DNA from: Bacteroides sp.
GTDB lineage: Bacteria > Bacteroidota > Bacteroidia > Bacteroidales > Bacteroidaceae
NCBI RefSeq assembly: GCF_030151085.1
Contig: NZ_JASLER010000100.1
Span: 1-19,652 of the forward strand
DNA: 19,652 nucleotides
Reading direction: 5' to 3'
Of the stretch, positions 1 to 8,328 are shown piece by piece (within the stretch, counting starts at the first letter, position 1; each line of letters starts with the position of its first letter). The notes beneath the pieces were generated by a model. It searched no databases, had not been told where the DNA came from, and saw nothing but the letters and a program-made list of their open reading frames with translations. A program made the translations under genes and the position numbers.

Positions 1-34
1 CATTTACAACGTATTGTATATCAGGGATTTTCGT

Positions 35-136
35 TGAGGTAGCCTCACATAACGACTGAGGTAGCCTCACATAACGACAGAGGCAGCCTCTCATAACGAC
101 AGAGAGTACCAAAGATAACGACTGAGGTTACCTCTG
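35..136. repeat. 22-bp tandem repeat with a palindrome in each unit
   Basis: Four consecutive 22-bp units lie at 35-56, 57-78, 79-100 and 101-122, followed by a partial fifth unit at 123-136. Units 1 and 2 are identical: palindrome TGAGGTAGCCTCA followed by spacer CATAACGAC. Unit 3 keeps the palindrome with changed bases (GAGGCAGCCTC). Unit 4 has lost the palindrome but keeps the ATAACGAC end. The partial unit again has GAGG-TTA-CCTC. The small stems are therefore better conserved than chance decay would suggest. The 22-bp period is about two DNA turns, which would place the dyads on one face of the helix. The array could be a minisatellite or a set of protein-binding sites; the sequence does not decide between these. 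Confidence 0.85.
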
Positions 137-167
137 TTTTATGTAAAGATAAATGAAGCAAAAAGCA

Positions 168-191
168 TTCCCGTTTAGCCCATAACGGGAA
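168..191 (-). terminator. Hairpin, possible distal terminator of the operon
   Basis: TTCCCGTT at 168-175 pairs perfectly with AACGGGAA at 184-191, leaving an 8-nt loop. Read on the minus strand, the stem is followed by ATGCTTTTTG, a short T-run. It lies about 350 bp past the stop codon of the last gene, GH43. A role as Rho-independent terminator for the minus-strand operon is plausible but weak, because the T-run starts a few bases after the stem and is short. Confidence 0.35.
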
Positions 192-274
192 AAACATGAG
201 CTAAACAGAATATCATTTTTTTCAAAACCCGCCTGAAAGGAGTTAAAGGGGAATATATGAGCTAAATAATAATT

Positions 275-485
275 TAGCGCAGCTTAAGCCTGAAAGGCTT
301 TTATCTTACAGCCCAGGGCATCGCCCTGGGTCTCTGAATGCCTACACACCCCGCGCCCTGAAAGGGCATAATACCTGTATATGTGACTTTTGCCCTTTCA
401 GGGCGCAACGTTAACAACCTATTATTGTACCCAGGGCGATGCCCTGGGCTGTAAGATAAAAGCCTTTCAGGCTTAAGCTGCGCTA
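275..485. repeat. Composite palindromic element (REP/BIME-like) with perfect 57-bp inverted arms
   Basis: The arm at 275-331 is the exact reverse complement of the arm at 429-485 (57 of 57 bases). Inside them lies a second perfect inverted pair of 16 bp, 353-368 and 391-406. Each arm also contains smaller palindromes: AAGCCT-GAA-AGGCTT at 286-300 and CCCAGGGC-ATC-GCCCTGGG at 312-330, both repeated in mirror order in the right arm. The inner pair contains GCCCT-GAA-AGGGC. The order is thus A-B-C-c-b-a around a centre near 380. The spacers between B and C (21 and 22 nt) have nearly equal length but unrelated sequence. A partial A-type core, CCTGAAAGG, lies outside at 232-240. The layout resembles clustered REP palindromes of the kind moved by REP-associated tyrosine transposases. 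No transposase gene is in the window, so that link is inference. Confidence 0.85.
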
Positions 486-543
486 GACTTTCATTTACTT
501 CAGAACCCGTCACTAATGAGTTATTTCTTATATCGAACTCACG

Positions 544-2091
544 TTATTTTTCGTAACGGAAGAAGTCAACATCAACATATCCTCCGGCTGTTTTCGTGGC
601 ATAATTAAAGATAGCGAACTTGTTTCCTGTAAAATGCGTCATACTGAAGATCATGTGAAATTTCTCACCCAGTTGTTTCCACTCCTTGTCATTCAGGCTA
701 TAGGAGAAGGTAGCATCATCTGTAGTAAAATCACAATCTATCTTCAGGTATACTTGATTGCTATCAATTTCTACACGTGCCTTTTCCACACCACGATCAG
801 TCATCAGTAAGAACTTCTTTCCATTCTCTTGTATCACGGTAAGCGTACCCGGTTCGGAGCAGAAAGCCGCTAAACCTGCACAGTCACCATCCTTCATATG
901 AGAGAGATCGATGGAAACCACACCACTACATTCAGGTCCTTCCGTACGTTGAGTCAACGTATTTCGTGCCTCGAAAAGGTTGTTGACTACCTTTCCTGTT
1001 TTCAGGCGGAGATAGCCCGGACGTTCGGTCAATGCCCAAAGTGAGTTATCGGGATTGTGGTTCCATTGCCACGTAAGACCTAATTTGGAATCTTTAAAAT
1101 CGTCACTCACCACCAGTTCCGTTTTTTCATAATCGCCTTTAAGAGGGACGGTCATTGTTTGAGGTACTTTACCATTTTCATCACCCAGCATAGGCCAGCC
1201 ATCTTCCCAACGACAAGGCAGTAACACCGGTACACGACCGACAGCTTCATGATCTTGAAAAAGCATAGCTACCCATTCCCCTTTTTCGGTATCGATAAAG
1301 CAACCTTGAGCCACACCATGATTAGCATATCCCATATCATCCGAAAGAATAACTTTCATCTCATAAGGCCCGGCTACCTGATCCGAACGGAAGCAGAGTT
1401 GAGTACGAATACCGCCTTCGGGCCACCAAATCATAGAAATGTAGTACTTACCATTGAACTTATAGAAGTGTGCACCTTCCAGTAACCCCTTAGGTTCGGC
1501 AGGAATAATCTCTACGTTCACACCATCAGGATTGATACCCGATAGGTCATCATTGAATTCAATGATACGGATATGACGTGCTCCGTAAACCAGATAAATC
1601 TTTCCGTCATCATCAAACAGCATAGAAGCGTCATGCAGATATTCGTCAATCTCAAGTTTCTTTTCCCATTTTCCGGCAGGATCTTTGGCTGTATAGATAT
1701 AAGACTTATTGCCCGTACCGAAGAAGACATAAAATAACCCGTTATGATAGCGCAGAGAAGCGGCCCACTGCCCACGACTGTAAACATTACCACCTTCCAA
1801 GTTATTCTTGGGACTTTCGTTGAGTTCATCGAATACATAGCTAATCATTTTCCAGTTCACCAAGTCTTTAGAGTGCATAATAGGTGCTCCGGGCGACATG
1901 TGGGCAGTGGTACTCACCATGTAATAATCACTTCCTACACGTATTACATCCACATCGGGAACATCGGAGTAAATCACAGGATTGGTAAATGTCGTTTTTT
2001 CCTGCTCCGAAACCTTTTTCTTTGCATCTGTACACCCTACAGTCAGAAGCAAAGTTAAACAGCTAATCCAAAAGCATGCTTTATTCATCAT
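544..2091 (-). CDS. GH43 family glycoside hydrolase, lipoprotein (arabinofuranosidase/xylosidase type)
   Basis: A 515-residue protein predicted to remove alpha-L-arabinofuranosyl or beta-xylosyl units at the cell envelope. A short hydrophobic signal ends in LLTVGC with Cys20 as the likely lipidation site. The five-bladed propeller domain covers about residues 33-320. By comparison with GH43 xylosidases, Asp46 (PDVDVIRVG) is the general base, Asp154 (HDASMLFDDDG) the pKa modulator and Glu205 (LEGAHFYK) the general acid, so the triad is complete. Residues from about 325 to the end form a second beta-sandwich module like the concanavalin-type C-terminal domain of GH43 xylosidases. Two adjacent ATG codons (2091 and 2088) could each start the gene. 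It lies 31 bp after the GH2-GH43 gene and is the last gene of the operon. Linkage specificity cannot be read from the sequence. Confidence 0.88.
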   Translation of the reverse strand: MMNKACFWISCLTLLLTVGCTDAKKKVSEQEKTTFTNPVIYSDVPDVDVIRVGSDYYMVSTTAHMSPGAPIMHSKDLVNWKMISYVFDELNESPKNNLEGGNVYSRGQWAASLRYHNGLFYVFFGTGNKSYIYTAKDPAGKWEKKLEIDEYLHDASMLFDDDGKIYLVYGARHIRIIEFNDDLSGINPDGVNVEIIPAEPKGLLEGAHFYKFNGKYYISMIWWPEGGIRTQLCFRSDQVAGPYEMKVILSDDMGYANHGVAQGCFIDTEKGEWVAMLFQDHEAVGRVPVLLPCRWEDGWPMLGDENGKVPQTMTVPLKGDYEKTELVVSDDFKDSKLGLTWQWNHNPDNSLWALTERPGYLRLKTGKVVNNLFEARNTLTQRTEGPECSGVVSIDLSHMKDGDCAGLAAFCSEPGTLTVIQENGKKFLLMTDRGVEKARVEIDSNQVYLKIDCDFTTDDATFSYSLNDKEWKQLGEKFHMIFSMTHFTGNKFAIFNYATKTAGGYVDVDFFRYEK

Positions 2092-2122
2092 AAGTAGATC
2101 ATTATAATATGTTTATACAATT

Positions 2123-4990
2123 TTATTTCGTTTGTGTACCCGATGGCTTTACCAATCGTTTGCTTTTCGGATAGGGAGTGCCAAACAACGGATAATCATC
2201 TTTTCCCCACTCTATCTTCTGCGTACGGGGGCTTCTTGTATCGCCCATACCCGGAGGATCTACCTGCGTGTCACGCGCATGATAAAGAATATAATCCTCT
2301 TTACCATCAGGAGATTTAAAGAAACTGTTATGTCCCGTACCAAACACACCGTTCTCCGGAGACTGGCGGAATAAGGGTTTAGGGGACTTCTTCCATGAAG
2401 CCGGATTCAGCAAATCCGCATTAGTGTCGGCAGTCAGCATGCCCAGTGCATAGTAGGGAGTCCACACACCACTCGCTGAGTAAACCACATGGATATACTT
2501 TCCTTTAGGGCTCATCAATGGTTGAGGACCTTCATTTACAAAGACCTTATGAGGAGGGTTCCAACCGTCTTCATTAATGTAATGACGTTCCCACTCCAAT
2601 TCAGGTTTTGAAATCAAGACACGCTCGGAGCCCAATGTCCAAGGATTCTCCATTCTTGCTATATAGATGCATTGTGTTTCCGTATCTACACGGCGAGTCT
2701 GCCAGCCAGACCATACCATATAGAGCTCACCCTTATGTTCGAATACCGAACCGTCGATAGCCCAGTTATTGTCTTTATCTGTACTGATACGTCCTTTCAT
2801 CACAAACTCACCTTCGAAGGGATCTTTGTTTGAATTCTCCAATACATACATCTGGTGATTGTCCGTATTACCATCATCGGCGGCATAATAGATATACCAT
2901 TTGCCTTTTACATTATGGATTTCGGGTGCCCAAAGATTACGTTTGTTCGTGGGGTCGGTAGGAATCCATATTGTCTTTTTCACAGCATTGCGTACATCAG
3001 TTACGTCCTTTGTTTTCCACAATACCAAGCTGTCAATCATGGTATGCATGTAGTAATAAGAACCTTCATGCCACAACGCCCAGGGATCAGGACCGTAATT
3101 GCTCAACGGATTAGTATAAGTTCCTTCCAAGTCTTCGGGCGTCTTGCTGAAAATACCGTGAATCAATTTAGTGTCAAACTTAGGAGTACGGTCGTAATAA
3201 TAAATACCGTTCTGTTCCTGCTCTACATCGGTGAGCTGTGTGTAACAATATCCCCAAACATGATCGTTCAAGTCCAGAATGGCATTAATTTGTCCATCCA
3301 GGCGTTGCAGAAATTCCGACTCTGACTTGGGAGGTACACCGTATCCCCAAGATTGGGTGTCAGAGTTTGCTTTATCCTGATTCTTCACCCATTTAATACC
3401 ACCTACTTCATCAATCAGATAAGGCATCTTGCCATCGTACACTGGGAAGTTATAAGTATCGTTCTGACGCAAACCATTGAAACCAATATTAGCCGGAGTA
3501 ACACCTGCTGTATAGTTAGGAGCCTGCAAGAATTTACCATCCTTATAAAGGAGATCTTTCAACTTATCCGGATTCTGCTCGTAATTGTGCACAGTCCAGA
3601 TATCTGTCTTGATATGAGTGCCACCGCTGGCATCATTTACCGGACGAGTAGGATCTAATGACTTAGTCAGATCATATAGATCTGCTGTGAAACGAGGATA
3701 TTGTACCCTATCCGGCCACCACTCCTCATTCATCGGAGTCCAGATGAGCAAAGAAGGATGGTTACGGTCACGAAGTACCAATTCCGACCATTCCATCAGG
3801 AAATTGCGGGCTACTTCCACGTTATTGGCATCCATACCCCAACTTGGTGCTTCACCCCAAGTGATATAACCCAACTTATCAGCCCAATAATAGAAGCGCT
3901 CTTCAAATGCTTTCTGATGCAGGCGGGCACCATTAAATCCGGCAGCCATAGAAAGTTCGATGTCTTTCTTCAAAGCCTCATCGGTAGGAGCAGTCCAGAT
4001 ACCATCGGGATAGAAACCTTGATCAAGTACCAGACGTTGATAATAAGGCTTGTTATTCAAGCATATTTTATTGCCTTCAACATGCACCTTGCGCATACCG
4101 ATGTAAGAAATCACTTCATCGATCAGTTTTCCAGCCTCATCTATTACTTGATAAGACACGGTATAAAGAAAAGGAGATTCGGGAGACCAGAGTTTAGCCT
4201 TCTTAATAGGAAGTACGGCAACGGAGTTATTCGTAGCTTTTACAGTAGTAGAGGCAACCGTCCGATTACCGTCCTTAACAATAATCTTCAAGAAATTCTT
4301 GCTGTCACTGTAAAACTTGGGGAACACTACCAACTGCTCTTGGTCTATATCTGTAATAGTTTGTGTTGATTTTAATCCTGATGGATCAACTGCTTCCATC
4401 CATACAGTCTGCCAAATACCGGTAGTACGGGTATAGTTACATCCATAAGAAGCGAATTGCAAATTTTGTTTACCTGCACTCTGCATGGTAGAGCGTAAAT
4501 CACTGGATGCACGCACCACCAAGTGATGCGTTTTATCGGGAGTTACCAATTTAGTAATATCGAGACTGAAAGAAGAGCTGCCTCCGAAATGGCGTCCGGC
4601 AAGTGTTCCGTCAATATATACTTCTGAATTGAAATAGACGGCACCAAAGTTGAGCCATACATTCTTCCCTGCCCACTCCTGCGGAATATTTATTTCCCTA
4701 TGATACCAAATATGGTTAATGAAGTCTTTATACTCCACTCCTGACAAAGCACTTTCGGGGCAAAAAGGTACCACAATCTTTTGGTCGAAAGAAGTAGCTG
4801 ATTGAAGTCCGCGTTCAAGACCAGAGTTCGAGAAGTCGAATGTATAATCCCACTCACCATTTAAGTTTATCCATGCTGCCCGTTCAAACTGAGGACGAGG
4901 ATATTCTTTTCGGGGAATATCGCCGGCATTCGCTTGAAATGCCATGCTAAGAGTCAGTAAAGCTGTTCCTAAAATTTTCTTTATATCCAT
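2123..4990 (-). CDS. Two-domain GH2-GH43 fusion glycoside hydrolase, secreted
   Basis: A 955-residue enzyme carrying two catalytic domains of different families on one chain. The signal peptide (hydrophobic core LGTALLTLSMAFQANA) is followed by a GH2 module: a sugar-binding jelly roll from about residue 30 to 200, an immunoglobulin-like domain to about 305, then a TIM barrel with acid/base Glu422 (in WTPMNEEWW) and likely nucleophile Glu528 (in LIDEVGG). The GH43 propeller starts near residue 620 and shows Asp635 (GPDPWALW), Asp746 (AIDGSVF) and Glu820 (VNEGPQP), so both active sites look intact. I chose the ATG at 4990, seven bases after the stop of the preceding GH127 gene. A reading starting at 5011 uses TTG and overlaps that gene. 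The pairing suggests cleavage of two neighbouring linkages of one branched side chain, for example a galactosyl- or arabinopyranosyl-type unit plus an arabinofuranose or xylose; this is inference. Confidence 0.9.
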   Translation of the reverse strand: MDIKKILGTALLTLSMAFQANAGDIPRKEYPRPQFERAAWINLNGEWDYTFDFSNSGLERGLQSATSFDQKIVVPFCPESALSGVEYKDFINHIWYHREINIPQEWAGKNVWLNFGAVYFNSEVYIDGTLAGRHFGGSSSFSLDITKLVTPDKTHHLVVRASSDLRSTMQSAGKQNLQFASYGCNYTRTTGIWQTVWMEAVDPSGLKSTQTITDIDQEQLVVFPKFYSDSKNFLKIIVKDGNRTVASTTVKATNNSVAVLPIKKAKLWSPESPFLYTVSYQVIDEAGKLIDEVISYIGMRKVHVEGNKICLNNKPYYQRLVLDQGFYPDGIWTAPTDEALKKDIELSMAAGFNGARLHQKAFEERFYYWADKLGYITWGEAPSWGMDANNVEVARNFLMEWSELVLRDRNHPSLLIWTPMNEEWWPDRVQYPRFTADLYDLTKSLDPTRPVNDASGGTHIKTDIWTVHNYEQNPDKLKDLLYKDGKFLQAPNYTAGVTPANIGFNGLRQNDTYNFPVYDGKMPYLIDEVGGIKWVKNQDKANSDTQSWGYGVPPKSESEFLQRLDGQINAILDLNDHVWGYCYTQLTDVEQEQNGIYYYDRTPKFDTKLIHGIFSKTPEDLEGTYTNPLSNYGPDPWALWHEGSYYYMHTMIDSLVLWKTKDVTDVRNAVKKTIWIPTDPTNKRNLWAPEIHNVKGKWYIYYAADDGNTDNHQMYVLENSNKDPFEGEFVMKGRISTDKDNNWAIDGSVFEHKGELYMVWSGWQTRRVDTETQCIYIARMENPWTLGSERVLISKPELEWERHYINEDGWNPPHKVFVNEGPQPLMSPKGKYIHVVYSASGVWTPYYALGMLTADTNADLLNPASWKKSPKPLFRQSPENGVFGTGHNSFFKSPDGKEDYILYHARDTQVDPPGMGDTRSPRTQKIEWGKDDYPLFGTPYPKSKRLVKPSGTQTK

Positions 4991-4997
4991 AATCTTT

Positions 4998-6878
4998 TTA
5001 TTTAAAATCAAAATAAACGGTATAATGCTGGTCGCTATTACGGAAGAGCGGGCTGAGGGTTACCTCCTCCGGTTGTCCTGTTCCTTTATCAGTATGGAAT
5101 GTCAGCGGGTTGCCTTCAACGGGTTTCAGCCATTTAGTTATCTTCGCAGGATTGCCCTTCAATGCCGGAACCGGAGGATTCTCCTTGGAGTCGGTCTTCT
5201 TCCCAAGCTCTGCAGCCAGGACGATAGGGCCGTAAAGAATGGCACCTTTGTTCTTGTTATCAGGCATATATTCTATGTGAAGAGACATGGGCATTTCCAT
5301 AGTAATCACGTCATTTTGTTGCCAAAGACGGTTGATACGGATATAACTTCCGGGGAATTTCTTCACCGGTTGCTTCTTACCGTTTACTTTGACCGTCACT
5401 CCATTGACTGCCCAAGAAGGGTAGCGAAGAAGAACAGGAATTTGTATTCCGCCTGTCGGAACGGTAGTTATAGTCAGTTTGGTGAAAGCCTCATCAGGAT
5501 AAGTCGTTTCTTGACGTACTGCTATACCCTTATCTTTCCAATTCAATACAGAAGGGATGAAGAGATTTACGTAAAGCCCTTGCCCGTCGGCTGTTTTGTA
5601 ATAGATGGCTTCTTCATACTTGGCATGGTTCTCATAACCCGTACCTACACAGCAGGTGTTATCACGAAATGGATAATGGAACGCCTTGGCACTCCCCGGA
5701 TGGAGAGTATGATAATAAGTAACACCTCCTGATGCCGGGTCTTGCGAAGAAAGTATATGATTATAAAGTGCACGCTCATAGTAATCGGCATACTCGGGAA
5801 ATGCATCCCAAGTGAAAAGGTGACGAGTCAACTTCAGCATATTGTAGGTGTTACAAGTCTCAGTCGTATTCTCACTCAGATTCTCAGATAACTCACGGGG
5901 TTTACTGAATACTTCTTTATCACTGTTACCGCCTGTTACGTATGAATGATCGGAAACTACAGTATTCCAGAAGAAAGTGGCAATATCACGGCTTTCTTTT
6001 CTTCCTGTTAGTTCATATCTACGTGCCTCTCCTACTATCTTTGGTATCTGTGTGTTAGCATGGATACCGGCAAGACTGTCCTTGCGGGCGGCAAGTGTAT
6101 TCAATATCCCACTATGATAGAATAAATCTCCCAGTTTCTTATGGCGGACGTCACCAGTAACTGCGTAGATGTTGTAAAAAACCTCAGGCATTCCGCCAAA
6201 CTCGGCAAGCAACATACGTTGCAGGTCTTCATAGGGCAAGGGTTTGAGTTTGCGGTATGCCCAGTCGCACATCTTCATTAATACTTCGTAAGCTTGTTGG
6301 TTTTTACAAAGCAGATACTGATCAAGCATACCTGCATACATTTTATGTAATGTGTACCAAGGTGCCCATACGACATCTCCCCCCGCAATGGCACGGTCAA
6401 TAAAGTGTTCGGGGAAGGCACTGAGGTAACCACTTGTACTTATTGCCTGCTGGCACTCAGCGAGCCCTTTAACCAGTTCTTCACCTTTGATACAATATTG
6501 TTCGTCACCAGTGGCAGCGTACATCAAAGCCAGTGCACTGAGGAAATGTCCCAGCGAATGTCCGCGTAGCTCACAGTCCAGTCCTTCCCATCCACCAAAA
6601 GCCTGCGCTGTGGTTTTTATGCCGGCAGTGATGCGGAAGTTATGCAAAAAGCGGTTCACATCGGCTTCTTTCAACCAATGCTGATCTACTTCCATAGCAC
6701 GTTTGAAGAGGCTTTCCAGAAGTTGTACATCCGTATAATCGAAAGCAGCGGCTTTCAGTGGAATACAGGTATTTATCTTTATCGCCTCTTTCGTTTGCCC
6801 GGGATATTGGGCAAAGGAGGTGAGTGATGCCATGCTTAGCACAGCTCCTACTATCAAGACTCGTCGTTTTACTGTCAT
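4998..6878 (-). CDS. DUF1680 beta-L-arabinofuranosidase (GH127/GH146 type), shorter paralog
   Basis: A 626-residue exported enzyme expected to hydrolyse terminal beta-L-arabinofuranosides, probably in the periplasm. The signal peptide likely ends at SFA before Gln24. The (alpha/alpha)6-barrel carries the family hallmarks RFLHNFRITAG and GGWEGLDCELRGHSLGHF. The metal and catalytic set can be placed: Glu340 and Cys342 in ETCNTYNMLKL, and the pair Cys409-Cys410 in CCVGTG. In the characterised Bifidobacterium HypBA1 such residues bind zinc and one cysteine of the pair is the nucleophile. Glu322 in NSDKE is the likely acid/base. The CCVGTG form differs from the CCPPN of HypBA1 as I remember it, so family GH146 is at least as likely as GH127. 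A beta-sandwich follows from about residue 440. It sits 161 bp downstream of the permease gene and 7 bp upstream of the GH2-GH43 gene. Confidence 0.88.
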   Translation of the reverse strand: MTVKRRVLIVGAVLSMASLTSFAQYPGQTKEAIKINTCIPLKAAAFDYTDVQLLESLFKRAMEVDQHWLKEADVNRFLHNFRITAGIKTTAQAFGGWEGLDCELRGHSLGHFLSALALMYAATGDEQYCIKGEELVKGLAECQQAISTSGYLSAFPEHFIDRAIAGGDVVWAPWYTLHKMYAGMLDQYLLCKNQQAYEVLMKMCDWAYRKLKPLPYEDLQRMLLAEFGGMPEVFYNIYAVTGDVRHKKLGDLFYHSGILNTLAARKDSLAGIHANTQIPKIVGEARRYELTGRKESRDIATFFWNTVVSDHSYVTGGNSDKEVFSKPRELSENLSENTTETCNTYNMLKLTRHLFTWDAFPEYADYYERALYNHILSSQDPASGGVTYYHTLHPGSAKAFHYPFRDNTCCVGTGYENHAKYEEAIYYKTADGQGLYVNLFIPSVLNWKDKGIAVRQETTYPDEAFTKLTITTVPTGGIQIPVLLRYPSWAVNGVTVKVNGKKQPVKKFPGSYIRINRLWQQNDVITMEMPMSLHIEYMPDNKNKGAILYGPIVLAAELGKKTDSKENPPVPALKGNPAKITKWLKPVEGNPLTFHTDKGTGQPEEVTLSPLFRNSDQHYTVYFDFK

Positions 6879-7010
6879 CTTAATTAATGGTATTAGAAAG
6901 GGGGAAATTGTCAGTTACTTCATTTTTCTTTTCCGTAAAAGTACTGCCATTTCTGCGATCGATCATCCTATAAAATTGCCAAAAAATAGCAGTTTCTTCC
7001 CATTTTGCGT

Positions 7011-7032
7011 GGCTGGAACGTATCTTCCAGCC
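7011..7032. other. Stem-loop just after the permease stop codon
   Basis: GGCTGGAA at 7011-7018 and TTCCAGCC at 7025-7032 form a perfect 8-bp stem with a 6-nt loop, starting 8 bases beyond the minus-strand stop codon of the permease (7040). On the minus strand the bases after the stem (ACGCAAAATG) contain no T-run, so it is not a classical intrinsic terminator in the direction of transcription. On the plus strand it is followed by TTTT, but no plus-strand gene ends here. A role in mRNA 3'-end protection or partial read-through before the last three genes is possible. The remaining 6879-7010 shows no promoter I would defend. Confidence 0.5.
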
Positions 7033-7039
7033 TTTTGCT

Positions 7040-8308
7040 CTATTCTATCAGAAACTTTGCAGGACGGATAGCCGAAAGTCTGACCGCAAACAGGATAATA
7101 TATATATAATAAATGAACAGGCAGGATAAAGCTACTGAAGTACCGATAGTCAGCGCACTGCTACCGAAGCTTTGTTGCAGTGCACCCATCAATGGGGGCA
7201 GGATAGCACCACCGATAGCAAACGAACAGATGATGCCCGAAGCACGTTTGGTATGTTCGCCTAAGTCTTCGGAAGCCAAATTGAATATGCTTCCCCACAT
7301 AATGGAGTTGAAGAAGCCACAAAGTAACATCAAGATGATAGAGAGTTGCCCTTCAATCAACAAAGACACTCCTAAAAGGATCATCGCCGCCACACAACAG
7401 AAGACCATCGCCATGCGTACTTTCACTTTTCTCAGAATAAGAGAACCAACTAATCGTCCAACCATCAAACCACCCCAATAAATAGCAAGTACGCCTGTTC
7501 CGCTCCATTCACTTCCCAAGAAATGAATGGAATTTATACCCAAAGCTCTCATTCTATCCGGCAGAAAGCTCGGAATACCTATCTCCACACCCATATAAAC
7601 GAATATAGCGATAGCACCAAACATCAAGTGAGGATAACGATAAGGACTGCTTGAACTTCGCTTATTTCCGGAAGGTTGTTCCTCAATCTCGGGCAATCGC
7701 AGAAAATAGAGCAGTAAGCACAATACCAGTGCGATACCTGCTATCATCAAGAAAGGGATTTGTACATTCGTTGCATCGGGACGTGCATCAATGGGAGCAT
7801 TCTCAGCAATCGTTTCTGTTGAAATGAGCATCGCCACAAATATAGGAGCTGCCACCGTTGCCGCAGAATTAAAGAAGCCCACCAGATTAAGACGACTCGC
7901 CGCCTCATTGGGAGCGCCCAATGCAAGTACATAAGGATTCAGTACTATTTGTAACAAAGCAATGCCTAACGCAACTATAAACATAGAAGCCAGAAAAGCC
8001 GGATATCCCAAAGTCACAGCAGGATAAATAAGGACAAAGCCTGTTGCCACTACAAACAAGGACAATACCGCCGAAGCTTTATAACCAAGCTTATTGAGTA
8101 AGTAAGACAAAGGAATAGAAAACAGGTATGCCCCGAAGAAAGCAGTATTCACCAATTGCTTTTCCGAAAAGGAGAGCATCCATTTACTGGATGAAAGGAA
8201 ATCGATCAAGGAATTATTCATTGTTGTAATGAAACCGACCATAAAGAAAAGGACGGACATTACTATCATAGGGAAGAGATAACTCTTCCTTCCACTATTA
8301 TGATTCAT
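7040..8308 (-). CDS. FHS-type sugar permease (FucP-like, major facilitator superfamily)
   Basis: A 422-residue inner-membrane protein with about twelve hydrophobic segments and a charged cytoplasmic loop near residues 205-225. It is predicted to import a monosaccharide with protons. The segment around residues 119-155 (LQIVLNPYVLALG, then RLNLVGFFNSAA) matches the region of L-fucose/H+ symporters where FucP has LQ..NPF and RLN...FNS. The first segment has FFMVGFITTMNN, comparable to the FucP opening helix. Substrates in this family include fucose, glucose, galactose and others, so arabinose or a methylated pentose/deoxyhexose are only guesses from context. The gene starts 20 bp after the larger GH127-type gene and is followed by a 161-bp gap with a stem-loop. 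Its place between two arabinofuranosidase genes suggests it takes up the sugar they release. Confidence 0.87.
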   Translation of the reverse strand: MNHNSGRKSYLFPMIVMSVLFFMVGFITTMNNSLIDFLSSSKWMLSFSEKQLVNTAFFGAYLFSIPLSYLLNKLGYKASAVLSLFVVATGFVLIYPAVTLGYPAFLASMFIVALGIALLQIVLNPYVLALGAPNEAASRLNLVGFFNSAATVAAPIFVAMLISTETIAENAPIDARPDATNVQIPFLMIAGIALVLCLLLYFLRLPEIEEQPSGNKRSSSSPYRYPHLMFGAIAIFVYMGVEIGIPSFLPDRMRALGINSIHFLGSEWSGTGVLAIYWGGLMVGRLVGSLILRKVKVRMAMVFCCVAAMILLGVSLLIEGQLSIILMLLCGFFNSIMWGSIFNLASEDLGEHTKRASGIICSFAIGGAILPPLMGALQQSFGSSALTIGTSVALSCLFIYYIYIILFAVRLSAIRPAKFLIE

Positions 8309-8328
8309 AATTGATATATGTTTATCTT

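Larger units (their letters stand above)
1..543. other. Non-coding left flank, structured, no convincing gene
   Basis: This stretch lies downstream of the last gene of the operon. It holds the 22-bp tandem repeat, the hairpin at 168-191 and the large composite palindrome at 275-485. Variants of ATGAGCTAAAC recur at 195-206 and 256-267 (the latter ending in T), with a related inverted copy at 173-183. I see no credible coding sequence, tRNA or other structured RNA family. A minus-strand reading frame at 301-513 is a by-product of the palindromes. The bases 1-34 and 486-543 show nothing I can assign. Confidence 0.7.

Noticed and set aside
35..136. CRISPR array
   Set aside because: Units are 22 bp with no unique spacers and no cas genes nearby; it is a plain tandem repeat.
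301..513. Minus-strand open frame of 70 codons
   Set aside because: It lies almost wholly within the composite inverted repeat, and its repetitive peptide (LKPERL, LRPERA, SPGHRPG, RPRAMPWA) is just the translation of the palindromes.
3701..4369. Plus-strand open frame of 222 codons
   Set aside because: It is antisense to the well-supported GH2 domain; no recognisable domain and no sign of a start context. Similar long antisense frames at 4944-5732 and 9523-10122 are rejected for the same reason.
4991..5011. Upstream start for the GH2-GH43 gene
   Set aside because: The codon at 5011 is TTG and overlaps the preceding gene; the ATG at 4990 gives a normal signal peptide and a 7-bp gap.
6879..7010. 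Internal Bacteroides promoter before the shorter GH127-type gene
   Set aside because: A TACTTTTA resembles the -7 box TAnnTTTG, but no TTTG-type -33 element lies at the right distance.
7011..7032. Intrinsic terminator after the permease gene
   Set aside because: The stem is good but no T-run follows in the direction of transcription, so I list it only as a stem-loop.
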